This document shows, in pieces, positions 53,008 to 63,245 of a stretch of DNA of 64,000 nt; the stretch's first letter is position 1; each line of letters begins with the position of its first letter. Location of the stretch: assembly GCA_022794015.1 (NCBI GenBank), contig JAAWDZ010000017.1, forward strand, positions 56,471-120,470, read 5' to 3'. Source of the stretch: Eubacterium sp. Lineage in GTDB: Bacteria > Bacillota > Clostridia > Lachnospirales > Lachnospiraceae. Both the position numbers and the translations under genes were made by a program. The notes under the pieces were generated by a model that had not been told where the DNA came from, made no database searches, and was given only the letters and a program-made list of their open reading frames with translations.

Positions 53008-54678
53008 ATGGAAAATGTAACGGAATCCAAAAATTTTATAGAACAGATCATTGATAAAGATCTTGCGGAGGGACGCTGCGGCGAAGTATGTACCCGTTTT
53101 CCGCCTGAACCGAACGGTTATCTGCATATCGGACATGCAAAGTCAATTTTGCTGAATGCGGGACTGGCAAAGGAATACGGCGGAAAATTTAACCTGCGCT
53201 TTGACGATACAAATCCGACTAAGGAGCGGGTGGAATTTGTCGAGTCCATCAAGGAAGACGTGAAATGGCTGGGCGCCGACTGGGAAGATCGGCTGTATTT
53301 TGCATCGGATTATTTCGAGCATATGTACGAGGCGGCCGTTTTACTGATAAAAAAGGGCAGGGCTTATGTATCTGATTTGAACGCGGAGGAAATCCGCCAG
53401 TACAGAGGGACCTTAACTGAACCGGGAAAAGACGATCCGTCCTGCAACAGGAGTATAGAAGAAAATTTAAAGCTGTTTGAAGAGATGAAAGCAGGAAAAT
53501 ACCAGGATGGTGAAAAGGTACTGCGGGCCAGAATTGACATGGCCTCCCCGAATATCAATATGAGAGATCCGATTATTTACCGCGTGGCGCATATGGAGCA
53601 TCACAATACCGGGAACAAATGGTGCATTTATCCGATGTATGATTTTGCCCATCCGATTGAAGATGCCGTGGAGGGGATTACCCATTCGATTTGTACACTG
53701 GAATTTGAAGATCACCGGCCACTATATGACTGGGTGGTACGGGAAGTTGGCTATGAGCATCCGCCCAAACAGATTGAATTTGCAAAGCTGTATCTGACAA
53801 ATGTTGTCACCGGCAAGCGTTATATCAAACGTCTGGTCGAAGAAAAAATAGTAGACGGCTGGGACGATCCGCGTCTGGTATCCATTGCGGCGCTTCGCAG
53901 GAGAGGTTTTACGCCGGAATCGATCCAGAAGTTTGTAGAGCTTTGCGGCATTTCCAAAAGCAACAGCTCGGTGGACTATGCAATGCTTGAATATTGTATC
54001 CGCGAAGATCTGAAGCTGAAGAAATCACGCGTGATGGCAGTATTGGATCCGATTAAGGTCGTAATTGACAATTATCCCGAAGGACAGACGGAAGAGCTGA
54101 CTGTGATTAACAATATGGAAAGCCCGGAGCTTGGGTCACATACTGTTCCGTTTTGCCGTGAGCTTTACATTGACCGGGATGACTTTATGGAAGTGCCGCC
54201 GCGCAAATATTTCCGTATGTTTCCTGGCAATGAGGTGCGCCTGATGCAGGCATATTTCGTCACCTGCAACAGCTTTATTAAAGATGAAAACGGACTGGTT
54301 ACTGAAATCCACTGTACGTATGATCCTGCAAGCAAGGGCGGCAACAGCCCGGACGGCAGGAAAGTGAAAGGGACGATTCACTGGGTACCTGCGCCATATG
54401 CAAAGCAGGCAGAGGTACGTCTGTATGAAAATATCGTAGATGAAGAGCTTGGCGTTTATAATGAAGACGGCAGCCTGAATTTAAATCCAAATTCATTAAA
54501 AGTGTTAAACAATTGCTATGTAGAGCCATATGCGGCAAACGCAAAAGCTTATGACAGCTTCCAGTTTGTAAGACAGGGATATTTCTGCGTGGACGCCAAA
54601 GATACAACCGAAGATAAACTGGTGTTTAACCGCATTGTTTCCCTGAAGAGTTCATATACATTGCCAGGAAAGAAGTAG
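53008..54678 (+). CDS. glnS: Glutaminyl-tRNA synthetase
   Basis: The 556-residue class I enzyme charges tRNA-Gln directly. It has [15 protein letters not shown] (HIGH motif at about 40), the family-specific CTRFPPEPN start, and GISKSN in place of KMSKS near 315, then the beta-barrel anticodon-binding domains. Many Firmicutes instead form Gln-tRNA by amidating Glu-tRNA-Gln, so GlnRS here is an acquired or alternative route. AGAGGAG precedes the ATG by 8 bases. It follows hybrid kinase 2 closely with no clear promoter between, and a DUF2225 gene follows after 12 bases. Confidence 0.95.
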   Translation: MENVTESKNFIEQIIDKDLAEGRCGEVCTRFPPEPNGYLHIGHAKSILLNAGLAKEYGGKFNLRFDDTNPTKERVEFVESIKEDVKWLGADWEDRLYFASDYFEHMYEAAVLLIKKGRAYVSDLNAEEIRQYRGTLTEPGKDDPSCNRSIEENLKLFEEMKAGKYQDGEKVLRARIDMASPNINMRDPIIYRVAHMEHHNTGNKWCIYPMYDFAHPIEDAVEGITHSICTLEFEDHRPLYDWVVREVGYEHPPKQIEFAKLYLTNVVTGKRYIKRLVEEKIVDGWDDPRLVSIAALRRRGFTPESIQKFVELCGISKSNSSVDYAMLEYCIREDLKLKKSRVMAVLDPIKVVIDNYPEGQTEELTVINNMESPELGSHTVPFCRELYIDRDDFMEVPPRKYFRMFPGNEVRLMQAYFVTCNSFIKDENGLVTEIHCTYDPASKGGNSPDGRKVKGTIHWVPAPYAKQAEVRLYENIVDEELGVYNEDGSLNLNPNSLKVLNNCYVEPYAANAKAYDSFQFVRQGYFCVDAKDTTEDKLVFNRIVSLKSSYTLPGKK

Positions 54679-54690
54679 GAGGTTATTAAA

Positions 54691-55440
54691 ATGGAAAAAG
54701 ATTTTTTGTTTGATAAGAAAATTCAATGCCCGGTGTGCATGCAGGAATTTTCGGAAAAGATAGTGCGTACGTCAAGATTAAGGAGGAAACAGCCGGATTT
54801 TGACCTGCGTCCGCGATTTGCGGATATTGACACAATGAAATATGACGTATATTCCTGTCCGTACTGCGGTTATTCTTCTTTGAGCCGCTATTTTGAGCCG
54901 TTAACCAAGGGACAGATAAATCTGATTATGCAAAATATCTGTGAAAAATTTATTCCCACCGGGGTGGAAACGCCTGAAATATACGATTATGATACGGCGC
55001 TGTCCCGGTATGAACAGGCGCTGAAATGTTCCGCGGTGAAACAGGCCGCAGCCAGCGAACTGGCGTATACATTCCTGAAGACATCATGGCTTTGCCGCGC
55101 TATGGCAGAATCTATGCCGGAAGGCACTGAAGAGGAAAAAGCAAAGAGATCTGAAATACAGCAAAAAGAAGAAGCTTATTACAAAAAAGCCTATGAAGGA
55201 TTCCAGAAAGCGCTTACGACAGAGGATTTTCCTATCTGCGGCATGGATACTCTGACCATGGACTATCTGCTGGCATGTATTGCCTGCCATTTTAAGGAAT
55301 ATTCTTTTGCATCAAAGGCTGTCAGCAATATTTTGGGTTCACAGACTGCAGATCGCAGGATGAAGGATAAAGCGCTGGATCTCAAAGACATCATTGTAAA
55401 TGCAATCAAAGAAGAAGCAGCTAAGAAAATAAATGCATGA
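54691..55440 (+). CDS. DUF2225 family protein
   Basis: The 249-residue protein begins with a zinc-binding pair CPVC, followed by CPYC about 45 residues later (YSCPYCGYSSL), then a helical, TPR-like region (about 95-245) with LSRYEQALKCS and YEGFQKALTTED. This is the DUF2225 plan, widespread in Firmicutes, with no settled function. AGGAGG precedes the ATG. The following MocR regulator overlaps its end by 8 bases, suggesting translational coupling. Confidence 0.85.
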   Translation: MEKDFLFDKKIQCPVCMQEFSEKIVRTSRLRRKQPDFDLRPRFADIDTMKYDVYSCPYCGYSSLSRYFEPLTKGQINLIMQNICEKFIPTGVETPEIYDYDTALSRYEQALKCSAVKQAAASELAYTFLKTSWLCRAMAESMPEGTEEEKAKRSEIQQKEEAYYKKAYEGFQKALTTEDFPICGMDTLTMDYLLACIACHFKEYSFASKAVSNILGSQTADRRMKDKALDLKDIIVNAIKEEAAKKINA

Positions 55441-56866
55441 GCTTATGATCGTCTTAGACAACCACTCTAAGACTCCATTATATGAGCAGATATACGATTA
55501 CATACGAAAAAATATCACGGACGGTAAGATTTCCTGTGGGGAAAAATTACCGTCTACTCGTTTTTTGGCTGCACATCTGCAGGTAGCCAGAAGTACAGTA
55601 GAAAGCGCTTATGCTCAGCTTCTTTCGGAAGGGTACCTGGAATCAAAACCCTGTCTGGGCTATTATGCCAGTGATATTTCGGATTTGTATCTGAATAAAA
55701 CAGCCATAGAAGAGAAGCGGAAAGAAGCGCAGAAAGTTTTTTTGCGGCCTCCGGAAAAGAAAAAATATCGCCTTGTTTTTTCACCGGATGAAAACGAATT
55801 TTCCTGCTTTCCCTATGCAGCCTGGCGTAAGATTTCCAGGGATATTCTTTCACAGGACGACGCTTCGCTTCTGACTGCCGGAGAAGCTGCCGGGGAATGG
55901 GATCTGCGAGAGACTATCAGCCGGTATCTCTATCAGGCCAGAGGCGTAAACTGCCATCCGGGGCAGATCATAGTCGGGGCAGGAAATGAATATCTGCTGC
56001 TGCTCCTTGCGCAGGTATTGGGAGCAGGCAAAAGAGTGGCGATTGAAAATCCCACCTATTTAAAGGCATATCAGACACTTTCTAATATGGGGTACCAGAT
56101 GCTGCCGCTGCCTGCGTTTAAGAACGGTATGCAAATCGAAGAACTGCAGTATACAAACGCAGAGATTGTATATACCATGCCTTCACATCAGTTTCCGATG
56201 GGAACGGTAATGCCTATGAAAATGCGTCTTGGGCTTCTGCAGTGGGCATCCCGTGCCAGTGGGCGTTATATCATTGAAGATGATCACGACAGTGAATTTC
56301 GCTACAGGGGAAAACCCATTCCTTCTCTGCAGGGTATAGACCATAACGGCACGGTAATTTATATCGGTACATTTTCTAAAAGTATCAGCCCGGCAATTCG
56401 TGTCAGCTATATGGTATTGCCAAAAGAGCTGCTATCCGCTTATTACAGACGATGCGGCTTTTATGCGTCTACCGTCCCGAAAGAACAGCAAAAAGTGCTC
56501 GCGGCTTTCTTAAACGGCGGATATTTTGAACGCTATCTGAACAAAATGAGAAGGATTTACAAAGGAAAGCACGACAGCTTTCTTGCTCTGCTCAAACAGG
56601 AGTCCTGGGTGAAAAAGATATCCGGCGACCATGCGGGCATGCATCTGCTCGTGGAGGTAAAATCGGATAAAAGCGCTGGAGAAATTGTCAAAGAGGCAAA
56701 AAAAAGGGGCGTGCGGGTTTATGCCCTGGAAGAATATTTTATTTTCGAATATCGTGACGAAGGCTTTTTGCCTGAGCTTAAAAACACACTGCTTTTAGGA
56801 TACGGCTCACTAACAGAAGCAGAAATGAAAGAAGGAATCGCCTGCCTTCGCGAAATCATAAATTAA
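55433..56866 (+). CDS. MocR/PdxR-family transcriptional regulator (GntR-HTH plus aminotransferase domain)
   Basis: The 477-residue protein has an N-terminal GntR winged helix (LYEQIYDYIRKNI, then LPSTRFLAAHLQVARSTV, residues about 15-80) and a fold-type I aminotransferase domain with the PLP Lys in GTFSKSISPAIR, plus DDHDSEFRY as the cofactor-binding stretch. MocR proteins sense pyridoxal phosphate or amino compounds and often control vitamin B6 or GABA genes; none of these is adjacent, so the target is unknown. ATG 55433 overlaps the DUF2225 stop; ATG 55445 is an alternative. Ribosome sites for both are weak, consistent with coupling. Confidence 0.9.
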   Translation: MHELMIVLDNHSKTPLYEQIYDYIRKNITDGKISCGEKLPSTRFLAAHLQVARSTVESAYAQLLSEGYLESKPCLGYYASDISDLYLNKTAIEEKRKEAQKVFLRPPEKKKYRLVFSPDENEFSCFPYAAWRKISRDILSQDDASLLTAGEAAGEWDLRETISRYLYQARGVNCHPGQIIVGAGNEYLLLLLAQVLGAGKRVAIENPTYLKAYQTLSNMGYQMLPLPAFKNGMQIEELQYTNAEIVYTMPSHQFPMGTVMPMKMRLGLLQWASRASGRYIIEDDHDSEFRYRGKPIPSLQGIDHNGTVIYIGTFSKSISPAIRVSYMVLPKELLSAYYRRCGFYASTVPKEQQKVLAAFLNGGYFERYLNKMRRIYKGKHDSFLALLKQESWVKKISGDHAGMHLLVEVKSDKSAGEIVKEAKKRGVRVYALEEYFIFEYRDEGFLPELKNTLLLGYGSLTEAEMKEGIACLREIIN

Positions 56867-56891
56867 GGCAATTTAGAAAGGGAAAAGAAAC

Positions 56892-58814
56892 ATGGCAAAA
56901 AATGAAACATATGATGCAGGCAGCATTGCCGTATTAGAAGGGCTGGAAGCTGTCCGGAAAAGACCCGGTATGTATATCGGCAGTGTTTCGGGAAAAGGAT
57001 TAAACCATCTAATATATGAAATTGTAGATAATGCGGTAGATGAACATCTGGCGGGCTTTTGCGACAGAATACAGGTGATTCTGGAAAAAGACGGCTCCTG
57101 CACAGTTTCGGATAACGGACGCGGAATTCCGACAGGGATGCACGCGAAAGGGGTTTCAGCAGCGCGGATCGTTTTTACAACACTTCATGCCGGGGGCAAA
57201 TTTGACAACGCGGCCTATAAGACCAGCGGCGGTTTGCACGGCGTGGGTTCGTCTGTGGTAAATGCGCTTTCGGTATATATGGATGTGGAAATCAGCCGGG
57301 AAGGGTATGTACATCATGATCGCTATGAACGGGGAATTCCGGTACTAAAGCTGGAAGCAGGTCTTCTTCCGAAAATTGCGAAAACCAAAAAGACGGGGAC
57401 GAAGATCAATTTTCTGCCGGATCCGGAAATTTTTGAAAAAACGCGGTTTAAAGGGGAAGATGTCAAAAGCCGCCTGCATGAAATGGCATATTTAAACCCC
57501 AGTCTTACGATTTTATATGAAGATCGGCGCGGGGATATCACCGAGCGCATGGAATTTAAAGAAACAGAAGGAATCCTGGGATTTGTCCGGGAGCTGAATA
57601 AAAATTCTGAGGCCGTCTGCGACGTCGTTTATTTCAGCGGAGAAAATGAAGGAATCGCCGTGGAGGCCGCTTTCCAGTATACGAATGAATTTCACGAAAA
57701 TGTACTGGGATTCTGCAACAACATTTACAACGCAGAAGGCGGGAGCCATTTGACCGGCTTTAAAACGACGTTTACGTCCGTCATCAACCAGTACGCCAGA
57801 GAACTTGGCATTTTAAAGGAAAAGGATGCCAATTTTACCGGAACAGATATCCGAAACGGTATGACGGCTGTCATTTCTGTCAAGCACCCGGATCCACGAT
57901 TTGAAGGACAGACCAAGACCAAACTGGATAACCAGGACGCGGCAAGGGCGGTCGGAAAAGTGACCGGAGATGAAATCCAGCTTTATTTCGACAAAAATTT
58001 GGAAACGTTAAAAGCAGTGATTGGCTGTGCAGAAAAAGCAGCCAAAATCCGTAAATCGGAGGAAAAGGCAAAGACCAATCTGCTGACGAAACAGAAGTTT
58101 TCGTTTGATTCAAACGGTAAATTATCAAATTGTGAGAGCAGGGACGCTTCCAAATGCGAAATTTTTATCGTGGAAGGAGATTCTGCGGGCGGTTCCGCCA
58201 AAAGTGCAAGAGATCGCAATTTCCAGGCAATTCTGCCGATCCGGGGAAAGATCTTAAATGTGGAAAAGGCAAGTATCGACAAAGTGCTTGCCAATGCGGA
58301 GATCAAAACGATGATCAATGCGTTTGGCTGCGGCTTTTCCGAAGGATTTGGCAATGATTTTGATATTTCCAAACTAAGATATGATAAAATTATTATTATG
58401 GCGGATGCCGATGTGGACGGCGCGCATATTTCTACGCTGCTTTTGACCCTGTTTTACCGTTTTATGCCGGAACTGATTTTTGAGGGGCACGTGTACATTG
58501 CAATGCCGCCGCTTTATAAGGCGATTCCATCCCGCGGCGAAGAAGAGTATCTGTATGACGATGCGGCGCTGGAAAAATACAGGAAGCGCCATAAGGGCAG
58601 TTTTACCCTGCAGCGTTATAAGGGCCTTGGAGAGATGGACGCCGAACAGCTTTGGGAAACGACGCTGGATCCAAAAACCAGGATTTTAAAACGGGTCGAA
58701 ATTGAAGATGCCAGAATGGCGTCTGACGTGACGGAAATGCTGATGGGCACAGAAGTCCCGCCAAGGAAAGCATTTATTTATGAGCACGCGCAGGATGCCG
58801 AGCTGGATATATAG
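56892..58814 (+). CDS. parE: DNA topoisomerase IV subunit B (GyrB/ParE type)
   Basis: The 640-residue ATPase subunit has the GHKL motifs EIVDNAVDEHLAG, DNGRGIP and GGLHGVGSSVVNALS, the transducer domain, and the TOPRIM motifs EGDSAGGSAKSARDR and MADADVDGAHI, ending with the YKGLGEM stretch. AAAGGGAA lies before the ATG. With the A subunit 13 bases downstream it forms a type II topoisomerase. I call ParE because the A subunit has ParC-like features and because gyrAB normally lies near the origin with recF, which is absent here. Gyrase of a divergent kind cannot be fully excluded. Confidence 0.88.
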   Translation: MAKNETYDAGSIAVLEGLEAVRKRPGMYIGSVSGKGLNHLIYEIVDNAVDEHLAGFCDRIQVILEKDGSCTVSDNGRGIPTGMHAKGVSAARIVFTTLHAGGKFDNAAYKTSGGLHGVGSSVVNALSVYMDVEISREGYVHHDRYERGIPVLKLEAGLLPKIAKTKKTGTKINFLPDPEIFEKTRFKGEDVKSRLHEMAYLNPSLTILYEDRRGDITERMEFKETEGILGFVRELNKNSEAVCDVVYFSGENEGIAVEAAFQYTNEFHENVLGFCNNIYNAEGGSHLTGFKTTFTSVINQYARELGILKEKDANFTGTDIRNGMTAVISVKHPDPRFEGQTKTKLDNQDAARAVGKVTGDEIQLYFDKNLETLKAVIGCAEKAAKIRKSEEKAKTNLLTKQKFSFDSNGKLSNCESRDASKCEIFIVEGDSAGGSAKSARDRNFQAILPIRGKILNVEKASIDKVLANAEIKTMINAFGCGFSEGFGNDFDISKLRYDKIIIMADADVDGAHISTLLLTLFYRFMPELIFEGHVYIAMPPLYKAIPSRGEEEYLYDDAALEKYRKRHKGSFTLQRYKGLGEMDAEQLWETTLDPKTRILKRVEIEDARMASDVTEMLMGTEVPPRKAFIYEHAQDAELDI

Positions 58815-58827
58815 GAAGGGATAGAAC

Positions 58828-61065
58828 ATGGAAACAGAACAGATTATCCGGACAGAATATTCGGAGCTTATGCAAAAATCTTATATTGACTATGCCATGA
58901 GCGTTATTATCGCAAGGGCGCTGCCGGATGTCAGAGACGGCTTAAAACCGGTCCAGAGAAGGACGCTCTACGATATGTACGAACTGGGGATCCGCTATGA
59001 CAAACCCTATCGTAAATGTGCCCGTATTGTAGGAGATACGATGGGTAAATATCATCCGCACGGCGACAGCTCCATTTACGAAGCCCTAGTTGTCATGGCG
59101 CAGGAATTTAAAAAAGGTCTGCCTTTAGTAGACGGACACGGAAATTTCGGTTCGATTGAAGGCGACGGCGCGGCTGCCATGCGTTATACAGAAGCAAGAC
59201 TTAAGAAAATCACACAGGAAGCATATCTGGCAGATTTGGACAAGAATGTGGTAGACTTTGGCCCGAATTTTGACGAAACCGAAAAAGAGCCGTTAGTACT
59301 TCCGGTAAAAGTTCCGAATATTTTAATCAACGGCGCCGAAGGAATTGCTGTCGGCATGGCTACCAATATCCCTCCCCACAATTTCGGAGAGGTGATAGAA
59401 GGCGTAAAAGCGTATATGAAAAATCCAGATATCCGTACGGAACAGATAATGGAGCATATCAAAGGCCCGGATTTTCCGACCGGGGGAATTGTGGTCAATC
59501 AGGATGATCTGCTTAAAATATATGAGGCAGGAACCGGCAAGCTTAAGATTCGGGGCCGGATAGAGGTGGAACATGGAAAAGGCGGAAAAGACCGGATTAT
59601 TATTACAGAGATTCCATATACCATGATAGGCGCGGGAATCGGCAAATTTTTAAATGATGTGTATGGACTTGTGGAATCGAAAAAAACAACGGATATTGTG
59701 GATATTTCCAACCAGTCCTCCAAAGACGGCATTCGCATCGTGATTGAATTAAAACGCGGAGCAGATATCGATCGCCTGTGCGCGCTGCTTTATAAAAAGA
59801 CCCGGTTAGAGGATACCTTTGGCGTAAATATGCTGGCCGTAGCAGACGGCAGGCCGGAAACAATGGGAATTGTACCCATGATCCGTCATCATGTCAACTT
59901 TCAGTTTGAGATTTCCACCCGTAAATACAAAACACTTCTGAATAAAGAGCTGGAGAAAAAGGAAGTGCAGGAAGGTCTGATCAAAGCCTGCGACGTCATA
60001 GATCTGATTATCGAAATTCTGCGCGGGAGCAAAAATATCAAAGAAGCAAAGGCATGTCTGGTGGAAGGAGAAACAGCTGCTATTCGGTTTAAATCAGAAA
60101 AATCCAAAAAAGCTGCAGCAAAGCTTCGTTTCACGGAGCGCCAGGCAACGGCAATCTTAGAAATGCGGCTCTATAAGTTAATTGGGCTGGAAATAGAAGC
60201 ATTGCAAAAAGATTATGAGGCAACTCTTAAAAATATTTTAAAATACGAAAAGATTTTAGGCAGCCGCGCAGAAATGGCAAAGGTAATTATAAAAGAGCTG
60301 GATGCACTTCAGAAGGAATATGCAACGCCCCGCAGGACATCTATTGAAAATGCCGGGGAAATTGTATTGGAGGAGCCACAGATGGAAGAGCTTGACGTGG
60401 TATTTCTGATGGATCGTTTCGGGTATGCGCGTACGATAGACGTATCCGTATACGAACGGAACAAAGAAGCTGCAGACAGTGAGAATCGCTATGTCATTTC
60501 CTGTAAAAATACAGATAAAATCGGAATTTTTACGAATTATGGACAGATGCATTTGCTAAAGGTGGCGGATCTTCCTTTTGGAAAATTCCGCGATAAGGGA
60601 CAGCCGGTGGATAATGTGAGCAATTATGACAGCAGCAAGGAGGAACTGGTATTTCTGGCGTCCCTGGATCAGATGAAACAGCAGAAAATGCTGTTCGTGA
60701 GCAGAATGGGGATGCTCAAGCTGGTAAATGGGGAAGAATTTGACGTGGCAAAGCGTACGACAGCGGCTACCAGGCTGGGCGACAAGGATGAAGTGCTTCG
60801 GATCGGTTTTTGGGAGGAAGGAATGCATCTTGTGATGCAGTCAAAAAAGGGGATGTTTTTAAGAATTGAAACAGAGGCAGTCCCTGAAAAGAAAAAAGGG
60901 GCAGTCGGCGTACGGGGAATCCGGCTGGCGGCAGACGATCTGCTGGAGGAGGCATATCTGATGAAATCCGGGGAAGGCATTGTGATACCGTTAGGCGAAG
61001 AGGAATTGGAGCTAAATCGGCTGAGGGTCGGAAAACGGGATACCAAAGGGGTCCGTCATGTGTAA
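58828..61065 (+). CDS. parC: DNA topoisomerase IV subunit A (GyrA/ParC type)
   Basis: The 745-residue cleavage subunit has catalytic Tyr120 (AAMRYTEARL), the DNA-gate region HPHGDSSIYEA (residues 76-86) and a C-terminal beta-pinwheel that lacks a clear GyrA box. The quinolone-relevant positions read Ser81 and Glu85, the ParC-like combination. Homology to GyrA runs through KTTDIVDIS and IRIVIELKRGADID. GGAAGG precedes the ATG. The folC start overlaps its last 8 bases, so parE, parC, folC and the CPBP gene are one unit. Confidence 0.88.
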   Translation: METEQIIRTEYSELMQKSYIDYAMSVIIARALPDVRDGLKPVQRRTLYDMYELGIRYDKPYRKCARIVGDTMGKYHPHGDSSIYEALVVMAQEFKKGLPLVDGHGNFGSIEGDGAAAMRYTEARLKKITQEAYLADLDKNVVDFGPNFDETEKEPLVLPVKVPNILINGAEGIAVGMATNIPPHNFGEVIEGVKAYMKNPDIRTEQIMEHIKGPDFPTGGIVVNQDDLLKIYEAGTGKLKIRGRIEVEHGKGGKDRIIITEIPYTMIGAGIGKFLNDVYGLVESKKTTDIVDISNQSSKDGIRIVIELKRGADIDRLCALLYKKTRLEDTFGVNMLAVADGRPETMGIVPMIRHHVNFQFEISTRKYKTLLNKELEKKEVQEGLIKACDVIDLIIEILRGSKNIKEAKACLVEGETAAIRFKSEKSKKAAAKLRFTERQATAILEMRLYKLIGLEIEALQKDYEATLKNILKYEKILGSRAEMAKVIIKELDALQKEYATPRRTSIENAGEIVLEEPQMEELDVVFLMDRFGYARTIDVSVYERNKEAADSENRYVISCKNTDKIGIFTNYGQMHLLKVADLPFGKFRDKGQPVDNVSNYDSSKEELVFLASLDQMKQQKMLFVSRMGMLKLVNGEEFDVAKRTTAATRLGDKDEVLRIGFWEEGMHLVMQSKKGMFLRIETEAVPEKKKGAVGVRGIRLAADDLLEEAYLMKSGEGIVIPLGEEELELNRLRVGKRDTKGVRHV

Positions 61066-62368
61066 AAAAATAAAAATGGATTATACACAGGCGTTTCAGT
61101 TTCATGAAAGTACAAAATCATATGGCAGTATTTTGGGGCTTGACAGCATACGCGAGTTAATGCATGAGCTGGATGACGTCTGGGAAAAACTGGAAATTGT
61201 ACATGTTGCGGGTACAAACGGAAAGGGATCCGTATGTTGTTTTCTGGCATCGGTTCTAAAAGAGGCGGGCTATCAGGTGGGGCAGTACACTTCCCCTGCA
61301 GTGTTTGGCGTGCGGGATATGTATCGGTTGAACGGAGAGTGCATTTTAGAAGAGGAATACGCTTTTATTATGCAGGAAGTGGCAGACGCGTGCGGTCGGA
61401 TGGCAGAGCAAGGACTGCGTCATCCGACGGTGTTCGAGGTGGAAACCGCATTGGCATTTCTCTGGTTTTACAGGAAAAAATGCGATATTATCCTGTTAGA
61501 AACAGGCATGGGCGGCAGTATGGATGCTACAAATCTGATTCAGCAACCGTTGTGCAGTATCATTACTTCTGTCAGCATGGATCACATGGCATTTTTGGGA
61601 GACAGCCTTACAGAGATTGCAGAAGCAAAGGCCGGGATTATCAAAGAGGGATGTCCTGTTGTTTCGGCCGTTCAATGTCCGCAGGCCAAACAGGTGATAG
61701 AGCAAAAAGCCAGGGAGCGCCATGCGCCATATTATACTACAAAACAGATAAAGCAGGTTTCAATGGAACGCGGGAAGCTTTGCTGCCTGCACCCAGAGTT
61801 TGGGATTCTAAAGCTTTCCATGACGGGAAGCTATCAGGCAAAGAATGTTTCGCTTGCCATAGAAGCGCTTGCCGTTTTGCAGGGATTGGGATATTCCATG
61901 CAAAAGGAACAGATTTGCAGAGGCTTAGAAAAAGCAGTCTGGCCGGGGCGTTTTGAGTGTATTTGCAAACATCCGCTTTTTTATATTGACGGCGCACACA
62001 ATCCTGCCGCCGCCAAGCAGTTGAAAGAAAGCCTGGACTTGCATTTTCCCCATCTGCGGCGGATTGGAATTATGGGAGTTATGGCAGACAAGCCTTACGG
62101 CGAAATGCTGGACATCCTGCTCCCGGCGTTTGAGCGGATATATACGATAACACCGGACAACCCCAGATCTTTGCCCGCCGCTGTTCTGGCAGAAGAAATC
62201 CAAAAACGGGGAGGCATTTCATTTGCAGAAGAAAGCATAGCGCTGGCCTGCCAAAAGGCACTGAAAGAAGGCAATGACACAGTAATCCTTGCATTTGGAT
62301 CCCTGTTTTTTCTAAACGAAGTCAAACAGGAAGTGACCGGTAAAAAGAAAGGCGGCGATTTATTGTGA
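61058..62368 (+). CDS. folC: Folylpolyglutamate synthase/dihydrofolate synthase
   Basis: The 436-residue ATP-dependent ligase adds glutamate to folates (and, in bifunctional forms, to dihydropteroate). It has the P-loop VHVAGTNGKGSV near residue 46, LLETGMGGSMDATN, the metal-binding SMDHMAFLG, and DGAHNPAA. Length matches the family. It begins within parC (8-base overlap), using AAAGGGG upstream of ATG 61058; ATG 61076 is an alternative. It joins ThyA and FolA as the third folate-pathway gene of the window, though 39 kb away. Confidence 0.93.
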   Translation: MCKKIKMDYTQAFQFHESTKSYGSILGLDSIRELMHELDDVWEKLEIVHVAGTNGKGSVCCFLASVLKEAGYQVGQYTSPAVFGVRDMYRLNGECILEEEYAFIMQEVADACGRMAEQGLRHPTVFEVETALAFLWFYRKKCDIILLETGMGGSMDATNLIQQPLCSIITSVSMDHMAFLGDSLTEIAEAKAGIIKEGCPVVSAVQCPQAKQVIEQKARERHAPYYTTKQIKQVSMERGKLCCLHPEFGILKLSMTGSYQAKNVSLAIEALAVLQGLGYSMQKEQICRGLEKAVWPGRFECICKHPLFYIDGAHNPAAAKQLKESLDLHFPHLRRIGIMGVMADKPYGEMLDILLPAFERIYTITPDNPRSLPAAVLAEEIQKRGGISFAEESIALACQKALKEGNDTVILAFGSLFFLNEVKQEVTGKKKGGDLL

Positions 62369-63120
62369 AACAGTCAAAATCCATGCAGCTGTGGAATATT
62401 TTATATCCTATCTTCCTCTATTTTGCAGCAACCACCTTCGTATTATACGTCCTGGAGCTTTTACTGCCTCCATCCATAGATTCCAGGCTTTTGCGGCAGC
62501 TGATTACTTCCATAGCTGTCCTTCCTCTTTTGTACAGAGATTACCGGCAGGATCAGAAAAAACTTCTGGCGCCGAAAAAATCCGTCAAAAAACAGCTGAT
62601 TTTAGTATCCTTTTTCATTGGCGGCTGCTTTGCGGTAGCGTGGAACAATCTGCTTGGTATGGTACATATTGCCGACTATTCCGCTTCCTATGGCCAGGTA
62701 CAGCAGACCTTCTACACTGGAAGCCTGCTGCTTGAAATCACAGCGCTGTGTATCGTGATTCCACTTGTAGAAGAGCTTCTATACCGTGGTATCGTATATG
62801 GACGCGCGCGAGAGTGGCTTGGAATCAAATGGGGGATTGTGGTATCTGCCCTGATATTCGGCTTAATCCATATGAACCTGGTACAATTCGTATATGCGTC
62901 TGTTTTCGGCCTGCTGCTGGCCGGTCTAACAGAACGTTCAAACGGCGTCCAGGCAGCTATAGCCGCGCACATGGCTGCAAACCTGACATCCGTGCTTCGT
63001 GCAGAAACATCTGTATTCGCTTTCCTGAACAAAAGCCTGCCGGCGCAAATCGCAGCGACTGTGCTTTTGCTTGGAATAACTGCTGTCGGAATATACTATT
63101 CCAAAGCGGAAGACAATTAA
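62365..63120 (+). CDS. CPBP-family intramembrane metalloprotease (Abi/CAAX type II)
   Basis: The 251-residue protein has about seven membrane segments and the three catalytic motifs E136-E137-x3-R141 (EELLYRG), F165-x3-H169 (FGLIH) and H202-x3-N206 (HMAAN). These glutamate proteases process prenylated proteins or, in bacteria, mature or give immunity to peptides. The start is GTG 62365, overlapping the folC stop as GTGA. No bacteriocin gene is visible nearby, so a general membrane-protein role is as likely as immunity. Confidence 0.88.
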   Translation: MKQSKSMQLWNILYPIFLYFAATTFVLYVLELLLPPSIDSRLLRQLITSIAVLPLLYRDYRQDQKKLLAPKKSVKKQLILVSFFIGGCFAVAWNNLLGMVHIADYSASYGQVQQTFYTGSLLLEITALCIVIPLVEELLYRGIVYGRAREWLGIKWGIVVSALIFGLIHMNLVQFVYASVFGLLLAGLTERSNGVQAAIAAHMAANLTSVLRAETSVFAFLNKSLPAQIAATVLLLGITAVGIYYSKAEDN

Positions 63121-63187
63121 GAAAGTATATGTGGAGATGGTTAAGCAAATATCTTTTTCAATATGCCTGTTCATAAAAAATTTATCC

Positions 63188-63215
63188 TTGTCTGTCGTCA
63201 GTTAAATGATATAAT
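63188..63215 (+). promoter_or_regulatory. Probable promoter of the HD-domain gene
   Basis: TTGTCT (63188-63193) and TATAAT (63210-63215), spacer 16, leader of about 24 bases. Confidence 0.6.
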
Positions 63216-63245
63216 TGAAGAAAAACAGAGGGAGTGTTGTTATAT

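Noticed and set aside
62365..63120. Bacteriocin immunity protein
   Set aside because: The CPBP fold allows it, but no precursor peptide or bacteriocin transporter gene was found nearby.
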